The position numbers and the translations under genes are program-made. The notes beneath the pieces were generated by a model. The model made no database searches, was not told the DNA's origin, and saw nothing but the letters and a program-made list of their open reading frames with translations. DNA of 64,000 nucleotides from Pseudobdellovibrionaceae bacterium (GTDB lineage: Bacteria > Bdellovibrionota > Bdellovibrionia > Bdellovibrionales > UBA1609). The DNA is taken from assembly GCA_023898385.1 (NCBI GenBank), contig CP060220.1, positions 806,001 to 870,000 on the forward strand, in the 5' to 3' direction. Position 1 is the stretch's first letter, and the number at the start of each line of letters is the position of its first letter. Shown here piece by piece: positions 51,840 through 60,953 of the stretch.

Positions 51840-53490
51840 CCCAAATACAGCAAAGACTCTGCTTTCGGTTTTAGAAGATCGCGTAATCGCTTCACCAGAT
51901 CAGGTGGGTTTTTTTGAAGAATATGCTGGCAGCTGGAGGCCTGTCACTTATAGAGAGTTCTCTAGGCAAGTGGCCTCATTGACGCGTTTCTTGCAAGAGT
52001 TCGGAATTGAGTCTGGCGACACTGTTGCCGTGATGGGACGGCCTCATTTAATGTGGGACTTGATCGACAAAGCAGTTATGTCATTGGGGGCTGTGGTTCT
52101 GGGTCTTGACCCTCATTTTTCACCAAAAGACTGGCAAGAACTAAAGAAAGCGCTACCAGTTAAGGCGGTGCTGTTTGAGACTCACCCTATTTTTTTTGAA
52201 GTTGGTACCAAGAGTTTTTTGAAAGACATCCTTTGGCTGAGTTGGACGGAGCTCGAAAAAAAACGCCACCTCACTCCGCCCAACGTAGAAGATGTCTTAA
52301 GCCAGATACCAAAACCCTCCTCACCAGCCACAATCATGCTCACCTCGGGTACGACGGGGCCAGCAAAAGCCATCCCATTCACCCACGAACAGCTGTTTAC
52401 GGCCTGCCAGGCAGCCAAAGAGGCCCTTCAGCCCTATTCGGAAAATGAAACGTGTCCATCCACAATCTCTTGGCTTCCCATGCACAATGCAACAGGACGA
52501 CTAATTACAAACGTAAGCATTGCACTGGGAGTTGCTCAGTACTATTTAAGTGATCCCACTCAAATTATGAGTGCGATCAAACAAACAAATCCACAGTACT
52601 TATTTGCCCCACCCCGGCTTTTTGAAAAAATATCCTTAAGCGTTCAAGAAAAACTGCGTGAGGCTCCGCTTCTAAAAAGACTGTTTTTAAAAATCCTAAA
52701 ACAAATATCTTTCTCGAAAACACTTCGACCTTTCACCCAAAAACCCCTGAACCCACTTCGACATGCTCTATTTGGAACCAATATGAAACTCTTGTTGAGT
52801 GGCTCAGCTCCCCTTCGTCCTGATGTGGTGGATTTTTTTTCGTTCATTCACCTTCCCATTTATGAGTGCTTTGGAATGACAGAAATCGCAGCCCTAGTGA
52901 CAATCAATACGCCCCATCAGTATCGTCCCGGTTCAGTCGGCAAAATACTACCTTGCCATGAATATCGATTGGCCGAAGATCAAGAGTTGTTAATCAAGGG
53001 CAGTACCGTATTCAAAGGTTATGTGGGAGCACAAAACGAAGATCTCTTCACAGACGATGGCTATTACAAAACCGGTGATATCGCTGAAATACATGAAGGC
53101 TTTGTATATTTAAAGGGCCGAAAAAAAGAAATAATCAAAACCTCAACAGGACTTCGAGTGTCACCGCTAGAACTAGAAAACCACTATTTACAAATACCCG
53201 GCGTGGAGCAGTTTATTGTGATCGGCAACAATCGAAAACACCTGACAGCCCTAATAGCAATGAGCGACTCATGGAAGACCCATTCGCTCGACACAAATGA
53301 TTATGTTACAAAGCAATTGGCTTACTTTGGCCAATCCCTCCCCAAAAAGTTACGCATCAACCGCTTTTACCCGCTACAAAAGCCACTGGGCATTGAAGAG
53401 GGCCACCTCACCCCATCATTAAAATTAAGAAGGCAAAAAATAGAAGAAGACTTCGCAAGAGAAATCGACAGCCTCTACAAGTCTGCCTAA
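51832..53490 (+). CDS. AMP-forming acyl-CoA ligase (long-chain type)
   Basis: This 552-residue adenylate-forming enzyme has TIMLTSGTTGPAKAIPFTH (phosphate loop), YECFGMTEIA, YYKTGDIAEIHEGFVYLKGR (the ATP-binding Asp) and a C-terminal TPSLKLRRQKI with the conserved Lys region. It activates a carboxylic acid, probably a long-chain fatty acid, to acyl-CoA. It starts at ATG 51832, inside the reductase's last codons. A near-perfect hairpin begins two bases after its stop. It completes a three-gene operon not seen by me as a standard set. Confidence 0.85.
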   Translation: MSDPNTAKTLLSVLEDRVIASPDQVGFFEEYAGSWRPVTYREFSRQVASLTRFLQEFGIESGDTVAVMGRPHLMWDLIDKAVMSLGAVVLGLDPHFSPKDWQELKKALPVKAVLFETHPIFFEVGTKSFLKDILWLSWTELEKKRHLTPPNVEDVLSQIPKPSSPATIMLTSGTTGPAKAIPFTHEQLFTACQAAKEALQPYSENETCPSTISWLPMHNATGRLITNVSIALGVAQYYLSDPTQIMSAIKQTNPQYLFAPPRLFEKISLSVQEKLREAPLLKRLFLKILKQISFSKTLRPFTQKPLNPLRHALFGTNMKLLLSGSAPLRPDVVDFFSFIHLPIYECFGMTEIAALVTINTPHQYRPGSVGKILPCHEYRLAEDQELLIKGSTVFKGYVGAQNEDLFTDDGYYKTGDIAEIHEGFVYLKGRKKEIIKTSTGLRVSPLELENHYLQIPGVEQFIVIGNNRKHLTALIAMSDSWKTHSLDTNDYVTKQLAYFGQSLPKKLRINRFYPLQKPLGIEEGHLTPSLKLRRQKIEEDFAREIDSLYKSA

Positions 53491-53492
53491 GG

Positions 53493-53565
53493 CCTACGAA
53501 AAGGTATCCCTTTCCTTTTTGCGTTGCTGTGCAACGCAAAAAGGAAAGGGATACCTTTTCGTAGG
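53493..53565. repeat. 35-bp perfect palindromic hairpin
   Basis: Bases 53493-53527 and 53531-53565 are exact reverse complements with a three-base TGT loop. It starts two bases after the ligase stop codon. There is no T-run after it, so it is not a standard terminator. It has no core of the type seen in the three long hairpin elements. Confidence 0.9.
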
Positions 53566-53838
53566 ACCTGCCTTTGCAACGGGGCAAAGCTACACTTCAA
53601 TTAACCCCGCCCACCTACTTGCGGCACCGTAGCCTTTAGACCGCTTAATACGACAAAGTAATCATTTTTTCTCAAAATGAGTCACAGGGGTGACCCAAAC
53701 TGCTCGGGCAGCTCATTAAGAGGGCTCGGCTTACCGCAATTAAACTACACTGCAACTCAAATTTTTTAGTCCCTTTGAATCGGCATCAATATGAGAAGTG
53801 TGAAGTGACACACTAACTCCCTGTCATTATTTTAGTTT

Positions 53839-53866
53839 TTGGGTTAAAGGTATTTCCAATTATAAT
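53839..53866 (+). promoter_or_regulatory. Probable sigma-70 promoter
   Basis: TTGGGT and TATAAT are separated by 16 bases. The -10 box is the consensus. The expected start near 53873 would give a 170-base leader for the gene at 54043, or a short RNA ending at the hairpin at 53927-53958. Confidence 0.5.
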
Positions 53867-53926
53867 ACGTGAAGTCAGTTACCTTTTGTTCTCATTTAAA
53901 TCCGAGCAATAACCGGACATTTATTC

Positions 53927-53958
53927 GTCTCTAAATCTCATAATGAGACCGTTTTTTT
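53927..53958 (+). terminator. Weak terminator-like hairpin in leader
   Basis: GTCTC and GAGAC can pair around an inner TCTCA/TGAGA pair, followed by CCG and seven T. The two alternative 5-bp stems are short, so the signal is weak, but its position downstream of a good promoter is suggestive. Confidence 0.3.
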
Positions 53959-54042
53959 GCCTCAAGTTTTTTGAAAAACTGCCGATAATATTTAAAGCTG
54001 AATAGAATTCTATCGTCACATTCAAACCCCCGAGGAACGTAT

Positions 54043-56901
54043 ATGTCTGATAAATTTGAAAAACCCATTACTAAAACAGCTGACAAGATTTATAGGACCG
54101 CTCTATCCATCTTGTTATTGTTCGGATCCGCATCATTGGTGTCCTGTCGACTCGGGGACAACGCCATAAGTGGGCAAATCAGCAATCCGTCACCGGGCGC
54201 CCCCGCAGGACCAGATCTTGTCCCTGATTCTTTTAGTTTCGTAAATCAGGATAGTGTAAAACAACTTTACCTGACAAAATCTTCGACCCAACAGGTTTCT
54301 GGAATTGATTCTCCCGTGAACCTGTCAATAAGTGGTAGTGGAGGAGCACCTTTCGAGTTGGGAGAGGTACAAAGCTACTTTGAGGACAGCTTATCTCTGG
54401 CACCATTTACGAGCAACGGCCATGCTTTTGAGTTTTCTGCAGATGGAACAAAAATGTATTTACTCAATGCCAACATTGGCAAAGTTTTGCAGTTCAGCCT
54501 ACGAACACCGTGGAACATATCTAGTTCAACTTACGACAACATCTCCCTTGATTATTCAACTGAAGACACCAATGTGAAAGACCTCCGAATAAGCACTGAT
54601 GGGCAACATCTGTATATCGTGGGCCGCTCATCTGTTAAGGTACACCAATACAATCTTTCATCCGCATGGGATTTATCAACGGCTCAGTATGATTCCCAAT
54701 TTTTTGGAGTGTCCACACAAGACTCACTTCCCACGTCTATTCATTTTGGCGACAATGGTAGCAAACTCTATCTATTTGGCAGCTCAACTTCCCGTGTCTA
54801 CCAGTACACCTTGCCGACAGCCTGGGATGTAAGCTCTGCCAGCTATGACTCAGTGAATATTGATTTATCAGGTTATGACATCGCCACCGGACATATTTCT
54901 CTAAAAAGTGATGGCAGTGAATTTAGTTTTTTTGGCATGTGGACTATGTCTCTCTACACATTAGCACTGGGTTCGAGTTGGGATCTCTCTTCAGCCAATC
55001 CTTCAGCATCCATATTCGGTGTTGGCTTTATGGGAGGGGGAAGTGTCAACAGCTACACGGTTTCGCCTAATGAGAACTATTTGTACATTCTTGGTGGCGG
55101 CACTAGTCGCAGCATCTTTCAATACTCACTCAATGTGACAGGTGACATTCAATCGATACTAGTACCAGATAACAAAAAAGCTCTAGGGCTGGGAGCTCTC
55201 AATGCTAACCCACAAAACATAGCCCTCAGCACTGATGGTAGCCGCCTATTTATGGTCGGCCCAGGTGTGATCTATCAGTTGGATTTATCAGTCCCCTTTG
55301 ATATTCGCACAGCCATTTATAGCGGTGCTTCATTGAATGTGTCAGGCCAAGATTCTGGATCAGCCTCTTTAACTTTCAAACCTGACGGATCTAAACTTTA
55401 TGTGGCTGGATATAGTAACGACCGGGTCTATCAATATACTTTAGGAACGCCTTGGAATATCACTACGGCCTCGTACGACTCAATCAATTTTTCCATCGCC
55501 AGCCAAGACGGGCTGCCCTATGGACTCGCGATTAGTAGCAACGGATCTAAGCTCTATATGCTTGGGCGCTCAAATAAGGCTGTTTTTCAATACACGCTGC
55601 CCACCCCCTGGAGTCTTACGGGTGCGAGCTACGACAGTGTCAGTGTGCCCGTTTCATCTATTGAATTTTTTCCGGAAGGTATTTCGCTTAGTAGCGACGG
55701 AAGTAAGTTGTATCTCACGGGTGAATCTTCAGATTCAATTCATTCATATACGTTGGCTACGCCGTGGAGCTTATCAACTGCAAGTCTCGATACCAGCGTG
55801 TTCTCTATTGCCACCGAGTCAGACAAGTCCCGAGATGTGGTCATAAGTTCTGATGGGTCGCAGCTTTACATACTAGACGACGACAATCTGGCGGTTTACC
55901 AATACACTCTCCAAAACGCCTTTGACCTTACCTCAACAACTAACCATGATATCCGCTCTGCGTCTGTCCTAAATCCTGAAACCAATCAAAGAACTTTATC
56001 GATGAAACCTGATGGCACTAAACTCTATCTGCTCGGCGCAAGCCGAAAAATCCATCAATATTCGCTCACAACACCTGGCGATCTAACCACCGCTGTTTAC
56101 GATAATGTTTTAGTGGATGTGTCTGCCCAAGCGTCCCAACCGTGGTCACTCAAATTTAATAGCGATGGGTCAAAAATGTACATCCTCGATGCGATGTTCA
56201 CACAGCTGGTTCTTCAATATAGCCTACCAACTCCATGGGACATCACTTCAGCCAGCTATGATGCAGTGGCTTTTGATGTGGGTCCAGAGGATATTAATCC
56301 CCGTGATATGGTTTTTAGTAGTGATGGCTCAAAAATGTGGCTACTGGGCATGACTTCTGGCTCCGTATTTCAGTATACACTCAGCCCTCCCTGGGACCTC
56401 TCATCGGCAAGTTACGACAGTGTATATTTTGATATTTCAAATGAGGTCACATCTGCTTATTCCATGCAGATAACTGATAGCGGAAGAAAAATGTTCGTCC
56501 TAGGAAGTAACGTTGTCAGCCAATACAACTTGGCTGATCCTTGGGATATTACCAGCTCGTCTTACAGCGGACAGTCCTTTACTGCTTCTATTTATTCAGA
56601 ATCAATGATGCATTTCGAATTCAGCCAAGATGGCAACGGCCTATTTTTTCTTGGCAACACCCTTGATCGAATTTACAAGTACTCAGTTGGTCGAGGGGGC
56701 GACCCGGAATACCGCATTTGTACGGACGCTCAATGCAATGAGATCTTGTATGATTGGCGCAGCGACAGCTCTGGCGTCGTCAACAACAACAACTATATCC
56801 AATTGCGCCTGACCTCACCTGGAGCCGCCTCTCAAACCAACACCGCCACAATAAATATTGGCAATTACCAAACCACTTGGGCTGTCACCACAGAACCTTA
56901 A
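54043..56901 (+). CDS. Repeat (propeller-like) lipoprotein with split C-terminal domain
   Basis: The 952-residue protein has a lipoprotein signal ending VSC. Residues about 125-860 are a run of similar blades of about 50 residues, each with SSDGSKLYLLG or a variant, then YQYTLPTPWDLSTASYDSV or a variant; two or more propellers would be needed for this number. The flanking segments (GIDSPVNLSISGSGG at about 80-95 and GDPEYRICTD to TWAVTTEP at the end) look like two halves of one small Ig-like domain. It is probably a secreted surface scaffold or binding protein. Confidence 0.7.
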   Translation: MSDKFEKPITKTADKIYRTALSILLLFGSASLVSCRLGDNAISGQISNPSPGAPAGPDLVPDSFSFVNQDSVKQLYLTKSSTQQVSGIDSPVNLSISGSGGAPFELGEVQSYFEDSLSLAPFTSNGHAFEFSADGTKMYLLNANIGKVLQFSLRTPWNISSSTYDNISLDYSTEDTNVKDLRISTDGQHLYIVGRSSVKVHQYNLSSAWDLSTAQYDSQFFGVSTQDSLPTSIHFGDNGSKLYLFGSSTSRVYQYTLPTAWDVSSASYDSVNIDLSGYDIATGHISLKSDGSEFSFFGMWTMSLYTLALGSSWDLSSANPSASIFGVGFMGGGSVNSYTVSPNENYLYILGGGTSRSIFQYSLNVTGDIQSILVPDNKKALGLGALNANPQNIALSTDGSRLFMVGPGVIYQLDLSVPFDIRTAIYSGASLNVSGQDSGSASLTFKPDGSKLYVAGYSNDRVYQYTLGTPWNITTASYDSINFSIASQDGLPYGLAISSNGSKLYMLGRSNKAVFQYTLPTPWSLTGASYDSVSVPVSSIEFFPEGISLSSDGSKLYLTGESSDSIHSYTLATPWSLSTASLDTSVFSIATESDKSRDVVISSDGSQLYILDDDNLAVYQYTLQNAFDLTSTTNHDIRSASVLNPETNQRTLSMKPDGTKLYLLGASRKIHQYSLTTPGDLTTAVYDNVLVDVSAQASQPWSLKFNSDGSKMYILDAMFTQLVLQYSLPTPWDITSASYDAVAFDVGPEDINPRDMVFSSDGSKMWLLGMTSGSVFQYTLSPPWDLSSASYDSVYFDISNEVTSAYSMQITDSGRKMFVLGSNVVSQYNLADPWDITSSSYSGQSFTASIYSESMMHFEFSQDGNGLFFLGNTLDRIYKYSVGRGGDPEYRICTDAQCNEILYDWRSDSSGVVNNNNYIQLRLTSPGAASQTNTATINIGNYQTTWAVTTEP

Positions 56902-57125
56902 AGACCCCGGCTTCCCCTTATGGAGACAGTGCGTCGGGCGAGCCGCCTCGTCCTACCCACGGGCATCGGCGTCCTCCCGATGTGCATGGCGTATCCGGAT
57001 TGCGTCACGAAAGTGACGCAATCCGAAGACGACATGCGGCCACTCGGGCCGGCGCCGATGCCCGTGGGTAGGACGAGGCGGCTCGCCCGACGCACTGTCT
57101 CCATAAGGGGAAGCCGGTGTCTTTA
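56899..57125. repeat. Long hairpin element 3 with diverged core
   Basis: Bases 56899-56970 and 57054-57125 are 72-bp inverted repeats with one mismatch around an 83-bp core (56971-57053). The core resembles those of elements 1 and 2. Its tip is a perfect 13-bp stem (56996-57008 with 57013-57025) with a GAAA loop. The arm sequences are unrelated to those of the other elements. The left arm begins at the stop codon of the propeller gene and the right arm ends at the stop of the 38-codon gene on the other strand. Confidence 0.92.
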
Positions 57126-57239
57126 GCGACTTGTAATGAACATATATGATACGGGGATCATTAACATGGCCAATAGAAACCATAGTCCCACTAGCAGCGT
57201 GTATACAGGTATCCCCGCATCTTGAAGTTTGCTTAGCAT
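57123..57239 (-). CDS. 38-residue single-helix membrane microprotein
   Basis: ATG 57239 is preceded by CAGGAGGGTAAGTG, a strong ribosome-binding site at good distance. The peptide begins MLSKLQDAGIPVY, has one membrane helix (TLLVGLWFLLAMLMIPVSYM) and ends FITSR. Its stop TAA is the last three bases of hairpin element 3. The clean topology and strong site support a real small gene. No family is recognised; regulators of membrane complexes are often of this size. Confidence 0.55.
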   Translation of the reverse strand: MLSKLQDAGIPVYTLLVGLWFLLAMLMIPVSYMFITSR

Positions 57240-57375
57240 CACTTACCCTCCTGTGCTTTGTACTCACTTCTTGTGTTGCAAGCAGAGGACCGGCAGTAAA
57301 TGAAACTATGATCATTACATGTCGATGCTGATGTCTTTTTGAAACATTATGTTACGAGCTATGTAATGAAATCTC

Positions 57376-58701
57376 CTACATATGACGAATGACTGCCTGG
57401 CCGAACTCAGAGCATTTAATTTCTTGAACGCCCTCCTCGCCTTCTTGTCGCATCAATCGAGCAAAGTCATAGGTAACAGTACGCGCTTCAATGGCACCCA
57501 TCATGCCTTTGATAATGAGTTCTGCGGCTTCATTCCATCCCATATGCCGTAACATCATCTCGCCGGATAAAATCACTGACCCTGGGTTCACCTTGTCTTG
57601 ATCAGCGTACTTCGGTGCTGTGCCATGAGTGGCTTCAAAAACAGCGTGACCGGTTTTGTAATTGATATTACCGCCAGGGGCAATACCAATGCCGCCCACC
57701 TGGGCTGCCAGCGCATCAGACAAGTAATCTCCATTTAAATTTAAAGTGGCTATCACTGAAAACTCTGACGGACGAGTGAGCACCTGTTGAAGGGCAATAT
57801 CGGCAATGGCGTCTTTAATCACAATCTTTCCGCTATTGATGGCCGCTTGCTGTTCTTTGTTCGCCGCCTCTTCGCCTTTTTCTTTTTTTGTACGTTCCCA
57901 CTGGGACCAGGTGTAGGTTTTTTCTGCATACTCCCGCTCGGCCAGTTCGTAACCCCAGTTTCTAAATGCACCTTCGGTGAACTTCATAATATTGCCCTTG
58001 TGAACAAGAGTGACCGAAGGTTGTTTATTTTGAATGGCATACTCAATGGCTGAACGCACCAGTCGCTCGGTACCTTCTTTGGATACTGGCTTGATACCCA
58101 CACCACAAGAATCAGGAAAGCGGATTTTTTCAAAGCGCTCTGGAAATGTAGATTTTAAAAACTCTAAGACTTTTGTCACATCCGGGCTGCCAGCTTTAAA
58201 CTCAATGCCCGCATAAATATCTTCCGTGTTTTCACGAAAGATGGTCATGTTCACGTTTTCAGGAGTCTTTACGGGTGATGGCACTCCCGTAAAATACCGG
58301 ACCGGGCGCAAGCACACATAAAGATCAAGAATCTGACGGATAGCCACATTCAACGACCGCATGCCTTCCCCAATGGGCGTGGTTAGCGGGCCCTTTATCG
58401 ACACCAAATAACAGCGAAACGCCTCGATGGTGTCATCAGGCAGCCAATCATTAAACTTATTAAACGCCTTTTCGCCGGCATACACTTCAAACCACTGGAT
58501 TTGCTTTTTCCGGCCGTAGGCTTTTTCCACAGCGGCATCAAACACGGCCTGTGAAGCTCGCCAAATATCAGGGCCCGTGCCGTCACCCTCTATGTAGGGC
58601 ACGATCGGCCGATCTGGCACGTTGAGACGCCCATTTACTAAAGTAATAGGTTGACCGTTGGCAGGAACATTTAAATTTTTAAATGACGGGGATTGTGACA
58701 T
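57376..58701 (-). CDS. icd: Isocitrate dehydrogenase (NADP type)
   Basis: The 441-residue product from ATG 58701 (site AAGGAG) has [28 protein letters not shown] (the substrate and phosphorylation Ser loop), [20 protein letters not shown] and [19 protein letters not shown]. It makes 2-oxoglutarate from isocitrate in the TCA cycle. It is longer than the 416 residues of E. coli by an insertion around [20 protein letters not shown]. The upstream ATG adds 14 residues without a site. Confidence 0.95.
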   Translation of the reverse strand: MSQSPSFKNLNVPANGQPITLVNGRLNVPDRPIVPYIEGDGTGPDIWRASQAVFDAAVEKAYGRKKQIQWFEVYAGEKAFNKFNDWLPDDTIEAFRCYLVSIKGPLTTPIGEGMRSLNVAIRQILDLYVCLRPVRYFTGVPSPVKTPENVNMTIFRENTEDIYAGIEFKAGSPDVTKVLEFLKSTFPERFEKIRFPDSCGVGIKPVSKEGTERLVRSAIEYAIQNKQPSVTLVHKGNIMKFTEGAFRNWGYELAEREYAEKTYTWSQWERTKKEKGEEAANKEQQAAINSGKIVIKDAIADIALQQVLTRPSEFSVIATLNLNGDYLSDALAAQVGGIGIAPGGNINYKTGHAVFEATHGTAPKYADQDKVNPGSVILSGEMMLRHMGWNEAAELIIKGMMGAIEARTVTYDFARLMRQEGEEGVQEIKCSEFGQAVIRHM

Positions 58702-58782
58702 GATGAACTCCTTGATTGCACTCAAGGAGAATGACAAACCCATCTACTGTCGGTCAACGCCCTTTTTTTGTGAAACCCTTAG

Positions 58783-60246
58783 TCAGAGTGTCTCTGTGTC
58801 AGAGGCCGGGCAATACACGGGTTCTTCAGCCACTGGCTGAGTGGCACACCCGATTTGTTCTCGCGCCAAGGGATTTGCCAGAAGCAACCCTTGTATGCGC
58901 ATTTCTATTGTGGGGTACTGAGCCATAGCCGCAGCACCATCTTGCTTTTTCTCTACTTTACACTGACTCCGCATCACGTTGGAATATCCAGCCCGATACT
59001 GCTCTGATGTCAACTCGGGACGATACCTTCGCATATACTCGGGCAACACTTCAGCCGCAAACCAGTCAGCCATCGCCTCTTTGATTTGATCGGAGCCGTG
59101 ACAGAGAATGGGATTTTGCGCCCCCACTTGTTGATACCATTCCATTTGAGGAGGCTGCTGTGGCCCAGCCGGAAAACCTCGAAAATTAGGGCCCATGTGT
59201 GATGGTGGATAGGGCCACGGTGCAAAGGCCATGGGCGTGGGCAACATAAATACCCCTCGGCGCGCCGCAATGGAATCTTCAGATCGTAAACAGGACAGTA
59301 CACCGGCAAAGGGATACTCCCTCTCAAGCACAAAAATATTATTAGCCCTTGAATACTTAAACCCTGGCTCGCTCCCAATAATACAAGGATCAATACTATG
59401 GGCCATTTCATGAGCCAAGACATGAACCAAATGAAACTCACTGTTGTTTACAAGTAGAGCCCCTTGGCAAACCTTGGCCACCAATTTGCCACTCACTTTA
59501 TTGAAATAGGCCATGGGTAATACTTCACCATAGGCCGTCTTTTCAAAACCCTGAGGATGAGGCATGCCTGGAACATTGTAGCAATCGCCACCTTCTAAAG
59601 AAATACTGTTGATTCTCTGCGTGAGCGAATGGCGAAGTTCAGCGTCCCCAACGATAGCCGAAATTCGTCCTATAAGAAGCTCTTTAACGCGCGGAAAAAT
59701 TTCACTTTGCAATCGCCTCTCAAGGTCGCTCACCTTACCCCGAGTTTGGTTTCGCACATAGCGAACACCCGCAGACTGTAGCGACTTAAATGTTTTGTGT
59801 TCTTTGATTCCACTTTGAGAATTTATAACAGGTATTGATGATGAAAAAGCCGGGGGCAAGGGCGCCCCTGCCATATGTCCTAAACGCGGAGGCTGCTGGT
59901 TTGTGGAAGACCGCAGCGGCAGTATTTCATCCACCAGAAGGTCTACGAGTTCATCGTTACTCACACCCGGCACAGCCGAAGTGGCCGATATTCGTGGCAG
60001 ATCCTCTATTTTCTTTTGAAGTTCCTCTTGCAGCTGCTCTCGCAAGACATGAATATTTTCACCAAACTCAGAGCTTCCCAGTGAGGCAAAGGTGCCGTCA
60101 TCAGGAGCTTCCCCTTCGCAGGAATATTCCACCATAGAGGAACATAAATCTTCGGCCCCCGCCGACAATGAAAATAACAAAACAAATGGAATGAAAAAAA
60201 TAGACCTAAACAATGACCTTAAATGGCCGACCCTTTGGTGCTGCAT
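58783..60246 (-). CDS. Secreted HExxH metallopeptidase
   Basis: The 487-residue protein has a signal peptide (SIFFIPFVLLFSLSAGA). Near residues 280-290 is HVLAHEMAHSID, the HExxH zinc motif, and about 100 residues later KEAMADWFAAEVLPEY (ExxAD, the third ligand in M13/gluzincin-type peptidases). Cysteines (NPILCH, SQCKVE, GCATQ) could form disulfides. It is probably an exported zinc protease; its target is unknown. The N-terminal half is helical and not recognised. Confidence 0.75.
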   Translation of the reverse strand: MQHQRVGHLRSLFRSIFFIPFVLLFSLSAGAEDLCSSMVEYSCEGEAPDDGTFASLGSSEFGENIHVLREQLQEELQKKIEDLPRISATSAVPGVSNDELVDLLVDEILPLRSSTNQQPPRLGHMAGAPLPPAFSSSIPVINSQSGIKEHKTFKSLQSAGVRYVRNQTRGKVSDLERRLQSEIFPRVKELLIGRISAIVGDAELRHSLTQRINSISLEGGDCYNVPGMPHPQGFEKTAYGEVLPMAYFNKVSGKLVAKVCQGALLVNNSEFHLVHVLAHEMAHSIDPCIIGSEPGFKYSRANNIFVLEREYPFAGVLSCLRSEDSIAARRGVFMLPTPMAFAPWPYPPSHMGPNFRGFPAGPQQPPQMEWYQQVGAQNPILCHGSDQIKEAMADWFAAEVLPEYMRRYRPELTSEQYRAGYSNVMRSQCKVEKKQDGAAAMAQYPTIEMRIQGLLLANPLAREQIGCATQPVAEEPVYCPASDTETL

Positions 60247-60527
60247 GAATCCCCCCGGAAGATAAACCCTAACCTTGCTGAGGAAGATAGAAAGGCGCCG
60301 CCCTTTCTGTCAAAACTCCCTGCGGATCCCTCTAGGTTTTCCTCTGTTTTTATGAATTATTTACCTAAATGGAGGGGTGTCTTATATCTGATTATCACAC
60401 CCATAAGTGAGTTTTCTGACTATTTGCTTTTTAATAGAGAAAACGATTTGGCAATCCCAGCGACCTGCGTTACCAGTGGGGCACAAAATATCTTAATAAG
60501 AAGAAACTCTGATAAGTGGGAGGACGT

Positions 60528-60848
60528 ATGCGAGTCATTATCAGCTTAATTATTTTTTCTTTGGCAGTTCTGGAATTTTCCGTCAGTGAAGCCGCCGGCG
60601 ACGCCACCCAAGGTGAACAAAAAGCCCAAATATGTGCAGCATGTCATGGGGCTGGCGGTATGAGCGCAAACCCTTTGTGGCCAAACCTCGCCGGTCAAAA
60701 AGATCAATATCTTCTGAAACAACTTAAGGCCTTTAAATCAGGTGAAAGAAAAGATCCATTGATGTCACCCCAAGCCTCCACGTTGACAGAAAAAGACATG
60801 GAAGATCTAGCCGCGTATTACAGTAGAATTTCTGCTTCGGGGCAATAG
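60528..60848 (+). CDS. Monoheme cytochrome c (class I)
   Basis: The product from ATG 60528 (site GGGAGG) has about 106 residues: a signal peptide ending SVSEA, the heme motif CAACH, WPNLAGQKDQYLLKQLKAFKSG and DPLMSPQAS (the Met ligand loop). It is a periplasmic electron carrier. It stands opposite to the cytochrome genes downstream, so the region is devoted to c-type electron transfer. Confidence 0.9.
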   Translation: MRVIISLIIFSLAVLEFSVSEAAGDATQGEQKAQICAACHGAGGMSANPLWPNLAGQKDQYLLKQLKAFKSGERKDPLMSPQASTLTEKDMEDLAAYYSRISASGQ

Positions 60849-60914
60849 CCAGGGGCCGACTAATTTATATGCACGGCCTATGGGTCTAGCCTTACCACCA
60901 CGGGTGAACCTCAA

Positions 60915-60950
60915 ACCGGAATTACGCCGCTCCGGTCTCAATTTCTTTTG
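60915..60950 (+). terminator. Terminator after the small cytochrome gene
   Basis: ACCGGA and TCCGGT form a 6-bp GC-rich stem with a ten-base loop, then CTCAATTTCTTTT. It lies 67 bases after the cytochrome stop and just before the convergent gene. Confidence 0.5.
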
Positions 60951-60953
60951 ATT

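Larger units (their letters stand above)
53566..54042. other. Intergenic stretch before the repeat lipoprotein
   Basis: About 480 bases without a gene. They hold a good promoter (53839-53866) and a weak terminator-like hairpin (53927-53958) between that promoter and the start at 54043. No other structure was recognised in the first half. Confidence 0.4.
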
